From positions 1-8,609 of the forward strand of contig JAURZP010000166.1 of NCBI GenBank assembly GCA_030653335.1: a DNA stretch of 8,609 nt, read 5' to 3'. Below the pieces are notes generated by a model. That model was not told the origin of the DNA. It searched no databases and saw nothing but the letters and a program-made list of their open reading frames with translations. The first letter of the stretch is position 1; each line of letters begins with the position of its first letter. Shown one piece after another: positions 1 to 5,474 of the stretch. The DNA is from Methanoregula sp. (GTDB lineage Archaea; Halobacteriota; Methanomicrobia; Methanomicrobiales; Methanospirillaceae). A program made the translations under genes and the position numbers.

Positions 1-358
1 TCACCCCGTCATATGCTCCCGACACATCTGTGGTGAACGGGATCAGGACGATGAATATGAGGATGGCGATATTGAACCGGAGGATGGTTGGATTAACGAT
101 CCGGAGATAATGGAACTGGCGGTGGTGTTCGATCCAGAAGAAGGCAAGTACCAGAAATGCAATGATAAAAAGGATAAACTGCGGCAGGAGTTTTTCTAAG
201 TAACCGGGGAGCTCAGAGGCCGCCTGGTTCACGGAAAACTGTGGTACAACCATCCCGAGCACGAGCAGGGTCATGGCAAACGCAAAGATCGTGTCCACCA
301 TCGTTTCCAGCCGTCCTTTTGAGATCCGGTGGGGGTTATCCGGTTCAAATTCGCTCAT
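1..358 (-). CDS. TMEM175-family (DUF1211) potassium channel protein, N-terminal part
   Basis: I translated this by hand: 119 codons are open from the ATG at 358 to the left edge, so the C-terminus is missing (the family is usually near 190-200 residues). Three hydrophobic segments are visible, at about residues 22-40, 60-76 and 93-109. The first carries a recognisable form of the TMEM175 signature, RLETMVDTIFAFAMTLLVL (R16, D22), where family members normally read RxxxFSDGVFAIAxTLL. The second ends in WIEHHRQF (75-82), typical of the family. Known members are potassium-permeable channels of the cytoplasmic membrane, with two six-helix repeats per subunit in animals and one in prokaryotes. The FSD triplet is changed to MVD here, so conduction properties are uncertain. 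No ribosome site precedes the ATG, but a TATA-like TTTACAAA lies 26 bases upstream, which suggests a leaderless message. Family call is firm; channel activity is inferred. Confidence 0.85.
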   Translation of the reverse strand, partial: MSEFEPDNPHRISKGRLETMVDTIFAFAMTLLVLGMVVPQFSVNQAASELPGYLEKLLPQFILFIIAFLVLAFFWIEHHRQFHYLRIVNPTILRFNIAILIFIVLIPFTTDVSGAYDGV

Positions 359-379
359 ACAGTATAATGGAACGGTGCA

Positions 380-387
380 TTTGTAAA
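380..387 (-). promoter_or_regulatory. TATA-like box for the TMEM175 gene
   Basis: On the minus strand the sequence reads TTTACAAA, centred about 26 bases before the ATG at 358. With usual archaeal TATA-to-start spacing, transcription would begin at or beside the start codon. This fits the lack of a Shine-Dalgarno sequence there. Placement is by eye only. Confidence 0.35.
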
Positions 388-441
388 TCTTTCAATAATA
401 ACCTAAGTTCCTGCCGGTACACTGTGATTAAGCATGTCAAG

Positions 442-810
442 TCAGCAGAGTATCTCATCCTCCGCCTGCCACTTTGGCGAAACGATACAGAGAAAGACCA
501 GATTCTCCCTGCCGGTATTCCGGATCCACTGGCGGGCCTGAGGTGGGATCAGGATGCACTGACCCTCAGATACAGGTGCTGATTCATTGTCGATGTGCAT
601 CTCTCCAACCCCTTTAAGAATGTAATAGAGTTCTGTTGATTTTTTCAGCAGGTGAGGGAGCGTAGATTCACCGGTCGGGATGATGGCATGGGCAATACTG
701 CAGCCCAGTTCCTGTGCCCCGGTTACCTTATCGGGATGAAGCAGCTCGCAGAGCAGCGAGTGGTCGATGACGCGTTCATGAGGGCAGTTGGCGATGTCTT
801 GAATGATCAT
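442..810 (-). CDS. Small single-domain cupin protein
   Basis: A 122-residue protein with one cupin beta-barrel, about residues 38-112. Motif 1 is seen around PHLLKKSTELYYILKG (H53, E60, G67) and motif 2 around GQCILIPPQARQWIRN (G83, P89, N98). Of the usual four metal ligands only H53 and E60 are present: the second histidine is L55 and the motif-2 histidine is Q94, so metal binding may be absent or unusual. The frame runs open to an upstream ATG at 909. I chose the ATG at 810 because GGTGA (820-816) sits five bases before it, and because the 33 extra residues do not look like part of a cupin. The gene diverges from the Isf gene and is 83 bases upstream of the TMEM175 gene on the same strand. 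Substrate is unknown; cupins of this size include sugar-binding, enzymatic and regulatory types. Confidence 0.8.
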   Translation of the reverse strand: MIIQDIANCPHERVIDHSLLCELLHPDKVTGAQELGCSIAHAIIPTGESTLPHLLKKSTELYYILKGVGEMHIDNESAPVSEGQCILIPPQARQWIRNTGRENLVFLCIVSPKWQAEDEILC

Positions 811-815
811 AAAAA

Positions 816-902
816 TCACCGGGTAAATGGTGTGCAATTCCGGGCAAAGAGCATATTCCTTTGTGCATACTGGTCGAGCCGTTGATACAGGTCTTTTATC
901 AT
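816..902 (-). CDS. Possible 28-residue upstream open reading frame coupled to the cupin gene
   Basis: The frame starts MIKDLYQRLDQYAQRN and ends NCTPFTR before a TGA at 818-816. The TGA lies within GGTGA, the ribosome site of the cupin gene, whose ATG follows five bases later. A GTGAG stands just before the start codon. Stop codon inside the next gene's ribosome site is the layout expected for translational coupling. The peptide is charged and polar at its N-terminus, with no membrane segment or signal peptide. I do not recognise it. It could be a leader peptide, a small protein, the remnant of a longer gene, or chance: 28 codons is short enough for an accidental frame. It overlaps the upstream extension of the cupin frame in a different phase, so at most one of the two is real. 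Confidence 0.3.
   Translation of the reverse strand: MIKDLYQRLDQYAQRNMLFARNCTPFTR
893..901 (+). promoter_or_regulatory. Possible TATA box for the Isf gene
   Basis: CTTTTATCA lies about 55 bases before the Isf ATG at 953, which would give a transcript start near 920 and a leader of roughly 30 bases containing the GGAG ribosome site. The divergent promoter for the cupin side is less clear; GAATATGC on the minus strand at about 858-851 is one candidate. Both are by eye only. Confidence 0.25.
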
Positions 903-939
903 CGCTCACTTTTTTACCTATTGGAAATCATCCTTACAT

Positions 940-943
940 GGAG
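940..943 (+). promoter_or_regulatory. Ribosome binding site that fixes the Isf start
   Basis: GGAG is followed by nine bases and then the ATG at 953. It overlaps an earlier in-frame ATG at 938, which has no comparable site. The mature family N-terminus (KIIGINASPRG) also begins at 953. Confidence 0.6.
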
Positions 944-952
944 AAGGAAATC

Positions 953-1618
953 ATGAAGATTATCGGTATCAACGCAAGCCCGAGAGGGGATAAGAGCCAG
1001 ACACGGAGGTTGGTGATGGCTGTGCTTGAAGGAGCACGAAAGAGTGGAGCGGACATTACGTTTGTGGATATCTGCGGCCTTGAGATCAAGTACTGTACCG
1101 CGTGCGGTACCTGCTATGCGAAGGGCGAGTGCATCCATGACGACGATTTCCCAGCCTTGCTTGAGAAGATGCTGAACGCTGATGGTATTGTGCTCGGTTC
1201 ACCGAATTACATCAATCAGGTCACGGCCCAGTTAAAGACGATGCTCGACCGGATGGCTGATTCGATCCACTGCCAGCAGTTTGCGGGAAAGTACGGCTGT
1301 GCGGTTTCCACAGCAGGCGGGTCCCTGGCAGAAGAGGTAGCGGATTACATGAATTCTGCCCTGCTTCATCTTGGTGCAACAACGGTCGGAAAAGTGGGAG
1401 TTCTTGTCGGTGCTGATCCGAATGCGATCGTTCCGGCAGAGAAACAGGCAAAGGAACTGGGAAGGAAACTGGCTGATGCGATCAAGACGAAATGGAATGA
1501 TCCTGCTCAGACAAAAATCCATCTCGAACGCAAGGAATATTTCAAGCGCATGATAGCGTTTAACAAGGATCTCTGGACACACGAGTACGATTACTGGAAG
1601 GGGTTAGGGGAACTTTAA
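953..1618 (+). CDS. Iron-sulfur flavoprotein (Isf), NADPH-dependent FMN reductase-like fold
   Basis: A 221-residue flavodoxin-like protein. The N-terminus KIIGINASPRG with S15, T17 is the FMN phosphate-binding loop of this fold. It is followed by the compact cysteine motif CTACGTCYAKGEC: C48, C51, C54 and C60, spaced CX2CX2CX5C. This is the arrangement that binds a 4Fe-4S cluster in Isf of Methanosarcina thermophila. GSPNY (82-86) and AQLKTMLDRM nearby are a further typical FMN-contact region, and the C-terminal tail rich in aromatic residues (DLWTHEYDYWKG) is usual in this family. Known Isf proteins are cytoplasmic, carry FMN plus the cluster, accept electrons from ferredoxin, and are linked to reduction of oxygen or peroxide. 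No electron partner is encoded next to it. Length is normal. It converges with the threonine ammonia-lyase gene, 67 bases from it. Longer in-frame starts back to 827 are not supported. Confidence 0.88.
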   Translation: MKIIGINASPRGDKSQTRRLVMAVLEGARKSGADITFVDICGLEIKYCTACGTCYAKGECIHDDDFPALLEKMLNADGIVLGSPNYINQVTAQLKTMLDRMADSIHCQQFAGKYGCAVSTAGGSLAEEVADYMNSALLHLGATTVGKVGVLVGADPNAIVPAEKQAKELGRKLADAIKTKWNDPAQTKIHLERKEYFKRMIAFNKDLWTHEYDYWKGLGEL

Positions 1619-1638
1619 GTAGTTTATTACATCCAGAA

Positions 1639-1645
1639 TTTTTTT
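1639..1645 (+). terminator. T-tract 3' end of the Isf gene
   Basis: Seven T residues lie 20 bases after the Isf stop codon in the short spacer between two convergent genes. Archaeal transcription usually ends at such T runs without needing a hairpin. Confidence 0.45.
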
Positions 1646-1685
1646 AGTCATAGTGTAACCTGTTTAAGAAAACCAGATCCTTAAG

Positions 1686-2894
1686 TCATCTCGGGATCAG
1701 GATCCTGTATCCCTGATCCCCCAGCGCCTTTTTAATCGCATCCGCATGTGCCAAGCCCCGTGTCTCAATTTCGAGATCTACCCGTGCCTGGTACGCTGAG
1801 GTATCGCTCTCGCCCTGTATGTGCTGGATCGCCAAGATGTTCCCCCGCTCTTTTGCTATCGTAAAAAGGAGCCGGGCAAGGGTGCCGGGCTGGTCATCGA
1901 GCAGCACGGAAAACCGCGTGATTCTCCCATGTCTTATGAGTGATTGCCTCAGTATCCGGAAGAGCTGCGGGCTGTCCACATTTCCGCCGCTTATGACGAG
2001 AACCACCTTGCAGCCGGGTCTTACCGGAATGGATCCGTTCAGCAGTGCAGCAAGCGGTGTTGCCCCGGCCCCCTCGGCAATCACATGCTTGCGCTCCATT
2101 AACAGGAGCATTGCATCAGCGATCTCCTCCTCCGAAACGAGCGCGATCGTATCCACAAGTTCCCGCAAAACCGGCAGCGTTTCTGTCCCCGTCTGCATTA
2201 CGCGTATCCCGTCTGCGATTGTCCGCCCGGCATCCACTCTCACCGGCTCTACGTGTCGCAGAGCTTCGTATGCAGAGGGGCAGGCTTTTGCCTGTGCACC
2301 GATGATCGAAATATCAGGACGCAATCCTTTGGCAGCCACAGCAATCCCTGCGATCAACCCGCCTCCCCCAACGGGAACGACGATCATGTCTGCGTCCGGG
2401 AGATCCTGCAGGATCTCAAGTGCAATGGTCCCCTGTCCAGTGATAACCCCCTCATCGTCATATGGATGGATAAACAGTCCCCCCTCCCGTGCGATCACCT
2501 GTGCCTGTCCGATGCTCTCTTCAAGCGTGAGGCCGGCGATGATCACGTTCGCTCCATACCCCCGGGTTGCCTCCTGCTTGGCAATCGATGTCCATTCCGG
2601 CATCACGATCGTTGCAGGAATCCCGGCAATTTGTGCGGCAATCGCGACACCCTGCGCATGATTTCCGGCCGATGCAGCAACTACCCCATGCTCTTTGCAC
2701 CGTTCAGGACACGAAAGGATCTTAAAAGTGGCGCCCCGCACCTTGAACGAACCTGCTTTCTGGAGCGTCTCCAGTTTCAGATAGACCTCTGCACCGGCCA
2801 TTGCAGAGATCGTGGGGGAATAGACAAGCGGTGTGCGAATGATATGGGGAGCGATCAGTACCTGTGCATGCCGGATATCAGCAAGCGAGACCAT
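1686..2894 (-). CDS. ilvA: Threonine ammonia-lyase (threonine dehydratase) with ACT domain
   Basis: A 402-residue fold-type II PLP enzyme that converts L-threonine to 2-oxobutyrate and ammonia, the first step towards isoleucine. GSFKVRGA (48-55) holds the PLP lysine K51. SAGNHAQG (75-82) is the substrate/cofactor loop, and GGGGL (176-180) binds the PLP phosphate. From about residue 326 to 400 there is a single ACT domain (FSVLLDDQPGTLARLLFTI), as in the roughly 400-residue form of this enzyme. ACT domains usually bind an amino-acid effector. The two-ACT biosynthetic form of E. coli is about 510 residues. Many methanogens also make 2-oxobutyrate from citramalate, so the enzyme may be biosynthetic or may serve threonine breakdown; the sequence does not decide. 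The gene lies 50 bases after the deaminase gene on the same strand. The ATG lacks a good ribosome site; a CATATTC element lies 24 bases before it. Confidence 0.93.
   Translation of the reverse strand: MVSLADIRHAQVLIAPHIIRTPLVYSPTISAMAGAEVYLKLETLQKAGSFKVRGATFKILSCPERCKEHGVVAASAGNHAQGVAIAAQIAGIPATIVMPEWTSIAKQEATRGYGANVIIAGLTLEESIGQAQVIAREGGLFIHPYDDEGVITGQGTIALEILQDLPDADMIVVPVGGGGLIAGIAVAAKGLRPDISIIGAQAKACPSAYEALRHVEPVRVDAGRTIADGIRVMQTGTETLPVLRELVDTIALVSEEEIADAMLLLMERKHVIAEGAGATPLAALLNGSIPVRPGCKVVLVISGGNVDSPQLFRILRQSLIRHGRITRFSVLLDDQPGTLARLLFTIAKERGNILAIQHIQGESDTSAYQARVDLEIETRGLAHADAIKKALGDQGYRILIPR
1693..1720. repeat. 8-base perfect inverted repeat at the 3' end of ilvA
   Basis: GGGATCAG (1693-1700) and CTGATCCC (1713-1720) form a perfect 8-base stem around a 12-base loop. 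The loop side also contains a palindrome, AGGATCCT (1699-1706). It lies in the last dozen codons of ilvA and could fold in the mRNA near the gene end. The arms encode normal conserved-looking residues, so it may be chance. Confidence 0.3.
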
Positions 2895-2914
2895 GAAGAG
2901 AACGTGCCCTATGA

Positions 2915-2921
2915 GAATATG
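2915..2921 (-). promoter_or_regulatory. TATA-like element before ilvA
   Basis: CATATTC on the minus strand is centred 24 bases before the ilvA ATG, in the 50-base gap after the deaminase gene. It would allow a separate leaderless ilvA transcript inside the cluster. Weak match, by eye. Confidence 0.25.
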
Positions 2922-2944
2922 AGGATTGCGGCGATGCAGATGGA

Positions 2945-3379
2945 TCAGAGTTCCCCGATATCCTCATTCCAGAGCCGGGGGTTCTGTAGAATGAACTCCT
3001 GCATCATTGTAACACACTTGTCAAGATCCAGATCGATCACTTCGATGCAATGCTCTTCCATAAACGCCCGTGCCCCGGCAAAATTCCGTGATTCGCCCAC
3101 AATGACTTTTTTGATCCCGAACTGGACGGCAGCACCGGCACAGAGATAGCAGGGCATGAGCGTGGAATAGAGCGCGGCATTACGGTACGTCCCTATCCGC
3201 CCGGCATTGCGCAGGCAGTCGATCTCCGCGTGGATGATGGGATCTCCTTCCTGCACCCGGCGGTTGTGACCCCTGCCGAGAATGACGTTGTTCCGGACAA
3301 GCACTGACCCGATGGGAATACCTCCCTCATCACGCCCTTTTATTGCTTCTTCAATGGCCTCTTGCATGAATTGATCCAT
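2945..3379 (-). CDS. Zinc-dependent cytosine deaminase, fungal FCY1-like
   Basis: A 144-residue member of the cytidine/deoxycytidylate deaminase fold. HAE (H50, E52) gives one zinc ligand and the catalytic glutamate; PCYLC (C77, C80) gives the other two ligands. Several features match yeast cytosine deaminase as I recall it: GGIPIGSVLV near the start, GRGHN with N39, GESRNF after the core helix, and the C-terminal W137-N-E-D140-I-G-E. In the yeast enzyme the corresponding Trp and Asp line the pocket and bind the free base. This favours cytosine to uracil (pyrimidine salvage, cytoplasmic) over tRNA adenosine or guanine as substrate; the length is also close to the 158-residue yeast enzyme. A strong ribosome site, GGAGG then GGTGA, precedes the ATG at 3379. 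It sits 54 bases after the membrane protein gene and 50 before ilvA. Family is sure; exact substrate is inferred. Confidence 0.85.
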   Translation of the reverse strand: MDQFMQEAIEEAIKGRDEGGIPIGSVLVRNNVILGRGHNRRVQEGDPIIHAEIDCLRNAGRIGTYRNAALYSTLMPCYLCAGAAVQFGIKKVIVGESRNFAGARAFMEEHCIEVIDLDLDKCVTMMQEFILQNPRLWNEDIGEL

Positions 3380-3386
3380 CTTTCAT

Positions 3387-3396
3387 CACCCCTCCT
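3387..3396 (-). promoter_or_regulatory. Strong ribosome binding site of the cytosine deaminase gene
   Basis: On the minus strand GGAGGGGTGA is almost the full complement of the 16S rRNA 3' end and ends seven bases before the ATG at 3379. It is the best ribosome site in the window and suggests high translation. A TATA-like TATCATAAA about 30 bases further upstream could give the gene its own promoter. Confidence 0.6.
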
Positions 3397-3433
3397 TCAT
3401 TTCATGAGTTCACACTTTTTTATGATAGCGCTT

Positions 3434-3871
3434 TTACCAGACTTCCGGCACTCCTTCAATGAGTGGTGCCAGAAAGACATATGCGAAAAGGAGCAGTCCT
3501 GCAACAATCGCATTGTAAAACGGCAGGGCCGTAACTGTTATTACCCCGAGCGCACACGCCCAGATGAGAAAACCGATTGCAGAAATGCCCAGCTGTACCA
3601 TATCGGAAATACCCTCCACTTTCCAGAGATACAGCACCGTACCAACAAACCCGAGGATCAGGATCCAGCGCGCCATGATGGGATACCAGGACTCGGTGCC
3701 GGACAGGTAATACGTGATCCCGTATACAACAATGAACAGGGCAATTGTCTCTACCGGAACATATTTGATCAACCGCTCCCGGTAGGAATCATTCGGCACA
3801 TCAGGGCCCAAACCGCCTTTTGCCCTTGACAGTACTGTATCACGGTTCCGTTTTGTCACAACAAGCCGCAT
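3434..3871 (-). CDS. Four-helix membrane protein of unknown function
   Basis: A 145-residue protein I cannot assign. The first 35 residues are basic and soluble (MRLVVTKRNRDTV...). Four hydrophobic segments follow, at about residues 38-56, 64-83, 91-113 and 119-138. The first begins LIKYVPVETIALF, and a proline-glutamate pair just inside the helix (P39, E41) is notable. Positive residues before helix 1 suggest a cytoplasmic N-terminus, with both ends inside if all four segments cross. There is no cysteine or histidine motif typical of an enzyme. An upstream in-frame ATG at 3898 exists, but I prefer 3871 because GGAGAT precedes it by seven bases. It is first of three same-strand genes, ahead of cytosine deaminase and ilvA, with gaps of about 50 bases. 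A cytosine or amino-acid permease is unlikely since those have ten or more helices. Confidence 0.72.
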   Translation of the reverse strand: MRLVVTKRNRDTVLSRAKGGLGPDVPNDSYRERLIKYVPVETIALFIVVYGITYYLSGTESWYPIMARWILILGFVGTVLYLWKVEGISDMVQLGISAIGFLIWACALGVITVTALPFYNAIVAGLLLFAYVFLAPLIEGVPEVW

Positions 3872-3941
3872 GGTCTTATCTCCTTTTCTTACCTGCATGC
3901 TCTGTCGGGCAAATCATATCAAGCCATCGCAGCTGGCGGGG

Positions 3942-3952
3942 TTTAAAAAAAA
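3942..3952 (-). promoter_or_regulatory. Possible promoter of the membrane protein-deaminase-ilvA cluster
   Basis: A TTTTTTTTAAA stretch on the minus strand lies about 75 bases before the ATG at 3871. A transcript start near 3918 would give a leader of about 45 bases carrying the GGAGAT ribosome site. It overlaps a T-rich region that may also end the HEAT gene transcript, so its role is uncertain. Confidence 0.3.
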
Positions 3953-4002
3953 CCGGTGCCCTGTAGTCCCATGATTTTAATGACCACAATCCTACCGGCA
4001 CC

Positions 4003-4033
4003 AAAAAAAAGCAGAGCCGGTCTCATAAAAAAA
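4003..4033 (-). terminator. Double T-tract 3' end of the HEAT-repeat gene
   Basis: Read on the minus strand, the HEAT gene stop is followed by a run of seven T (4033-4027) and then a run of eight T (4010-4003), with no convincing hairpin. Successive T tracts are the usual archaeal termination signal. The rest of the 3899-4049 gap holds no gene that I can see. Confidence 0.5.
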
Positions 4034-4049
4034 GATAAACTGCTGGTAT

Positions 4050-5240
4050 TTATTGGGCACTTCTTTTCTTGATCATCTCGAGAGCTTCAAAAGCTTCACG
4101 GCGCACGGACACATTATCATCGGACAGGAGACCGGTGATGTGATCGACTGCCTTCTGGTCGCCAATCTCACCGAGAAGGAGCACCGCACGCCTGCGGACA
4201 TCGCTCTGGCCGTCTTTTAAGACCATGATTAAGGGGGTGGTTGCCGGCTGGCCGAGCATCCAGAGGGCTTCCATAGCCCCGGTCCTCATCCGGATATTTC
4301 CTTCGCGGAAGACCTGCATGAGCGGGGCAATTGCAGGAACGCCAAGTGCGGCAAGGGACTTTACGACTTCGATGCGAACCGGCCGCTCCGGATCATCGAG
4401 TGCTCCGATGATGGGGGAGATCGCACGGGTGTTGCCGATCTGGCCGAGCACTTCCACGGCACCTTTGCGGATGCCGGGATTCTGGTCCCCAAGCGCTTTG
4501 ATCAAAGGATCAACAGCGGGCTCTCCAATCGTGACAAGGGCGAGTGTTGCCCTGCGCGGGACATCATCATTGGGATCAATGAGCGCTCGTATGAGTGGTT
4601 CAATGGCCGGCTCGCCCAGCGAGCAGAGTGTTGCCATTGCTGCCATTCTTACATGTTCCCGCCCATCATTGAGGCTCCCGATCAACGGTGCGACTGCACG
4701 GGGATCTCCGATACGGCTGAGTGCAACTGCACTCTCGTGCCTGACCCATGGATCCGCATCTTTTAATGATTCGATGATGTGGCTGACAGCTTTTGCTTCA
4801 CCCATGATGCCCAGTGCCTGCACTGCCCCGCGACGGATGAGTGGGTGGATGTGCTTGACGGATAAGATCAGTGGACCGACAGAGGGTTCGCCGACAAGCT
4901 GGAGTGCACGGATGGTCTCCTGACGCACATCATCAGACGACTCATCCAGCGCTCCTATCAGGGCTGCTACTGCCGGAGCACCGATCTTGCCAAGGGTGTC
5001 TGCCGATCCGCGCCTGATGATCCAGTACTCGTCTTTCAGGCCGCGGATGAGTGGCTCGATAAATGGCTCACCGAGATCTCCGACAGATCGCACAGCGTTC
5101 CATCTGGTCTCAAGGTCACCTTCGGTTAAGGCAGTGAGGAAATTATCGTACCGCTCCTTTTGAGCAAGACGACGTGCCTGTTCTTCCTCTTCACCTTTTC
5201 CGGATTTGAATAAATTGAGGAATTTTTTTGTAATACCCAT
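4050..5240 (-). CDS. HEAT-repeat (PBS lyase-like) protein with 12 repeats
   Basis: A 396-residue soluble protein made almost wholly of about 30-residue alpha-helical repeats. I count twelve, from residue 30 to the end, each close to the pattern AVxPLIxALxDxxxxVRxxAxxALGxIGEP. The N-terminal 30 residues form a charged leader: a basic amphipathic start (GITKKFLNLFK), then GKGEEEEQARR. There is no signal peptide, transmembrane helix or catalytic domain, so it is probably a cytoplasmic scaffold or binding protein. The resemblance to phycobilisome lyases lies only in the repeat; the organism has no phycobilins. Repeat 4 (SVKHIHPLIRRG) and repeat 7 (DVPRRA) depart most from the pattern. GGAG (5252-5249) eight bases before the ATG supports the start. 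It stands alone with its own upstream region and a T-rich 3' end. Binding partner is unknown. Confidence 0.85.
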   Translation of the reverse strand: MGITKKFLNLFKSGKGEEEEQARRLAQKERYDNFLTALTEGDLETRWNAVRSVGDLGEPFIEPLIRGLKDEYWIIRRGSADTLGKIGAPAVAALIGALDESSDDVRQETIRALQLVGEPSVGPLILSVKHIHPLIRRGAVQALGIMGEAKAVSHIIESLKDADPWVRHESAVALSRIGDPRAVAPLIGSLNDGREHVRMAAMATLCSLGEPAIEPLIRALIDPNDDVPRRATLALVTIGEPAVDPLIKALGDQNPGIRKGAVEVLGQIGNTRAISPIIGALDDPERPVRIEVVKSLAALGVPAIAPLMQVFREGNIRMRTGAMEALWMLGQPATTPLIMVLKDGQSDVRRRAVLLLGEIGDQKAVDHITGLLSDDNVSVRREAFEALEMIKKRSAQ

Positions 5241-5263
5241 TTGTAAATCTCCGAACGAATATT

Positions 5264-5272
5264 AGTATAAAA
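5264..5272 (-). promoter_or_regulatory. Possible TATA box of the HEAT-repeat gene
   Basis: TTTTATACT on the minus strand is centred 28 bases before the ATG at 5240. That would place the transcript start very close to the gene, partly overlapping the GGAG ribosome site. A second candidate is TTTAAAAT at about 5332-5325, beside an 11-base A run (5330-5340), which would leave a longer leader. The remaining gap up to 5474 contains no credible gene. Confidence 0.35.
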
Positions 5273-5421
5273 TCCCTCAAATAGGTATCGGATAAACAAT
5301 CCGTAGAATTGTGCCTCTTCTGCCATTTTAAAAAAAAAAATCTGATTTGGGTCAATTCTAAAATCCCGGCATCGCAATTCCGATAATCCCCGTGTTTTTT
5401 GTTACCGGGCATCTGTTAAAT

Positions 5422-5463
5422 AAAAAAATCCGGGAAAGACCAGAATGCGCTGTTGAAAAAAAA
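5422..5463 (-). terminator. T-tract 3' end of the PEGA lipoprotein gene
   Basis: On the minus strand an eight-T run (5463-5456) begins 11 bases after the stop codon, and a seven-T run follows at 5428-5422. Both fit archaeal T-tract termination. Confidence 0.5.
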
Positions 5464-5474
5464 GATTACTATGA

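Noticed and set aside
811..909. 33-residue N-terminal extension of the cupin, from the ATG at 909
   Set aside because: The GGTGA ribosome site before 810 fits the shorter start, and the extension has no cupin-like features. It also overlaps the 28-codon frame.
827..952. Longer Isf starting at 827 or 938
   Set aside because: The family N-terminus begins at 953, where GGAG is well spaced. The added residues resemble no flavoprotein.
1819..3149. Long plus-strand open frames of 280 and 298 codons opposite ilvA and the deaminase
   Set aside because: They mirror strongly supported genes on the other strand, show no recognisable domain, and are poor in protein-like composition (serine, proline, arginine and cysteine rich).
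2945..3379. tRNA adenosine deaminase (TadA) as the deaminase identity
   Set aside because: Zinc motifs are shared, but the C-terminal W-N-E-D-I-G-E and overall layout match cytosine deaminase of the fungal type.
3955..4002. GGTGCC and GGCACC as a stem in the gap upstream of the four-helix protein
   Set aside because: The stem is only six bases with a loop of about 36, so it is easily explained by chance. The T tracts nearby explain termination better.
4225..4923. 232-codon plus-strand frame opposite the HEAT gene
   Set aside because: It is an antisense shadow; its apparent repetition only reflects the repeats of the real gene.
4050..5240. Regular spacing of similar sequence at about 90 bases, considered as a DNA repeat array or CRISPR
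   Set aside because: The period is 30 codons, the similarity is at protein level, and the repeats are contiguous with no spacers.
5126..5474. Small minus-strand frames between the PEGA and HEAT genes
   Set aside because: They lack ribosome sites, one overlaps the HEAT gene start, and they cross an AT-rich promoter and terminator area.
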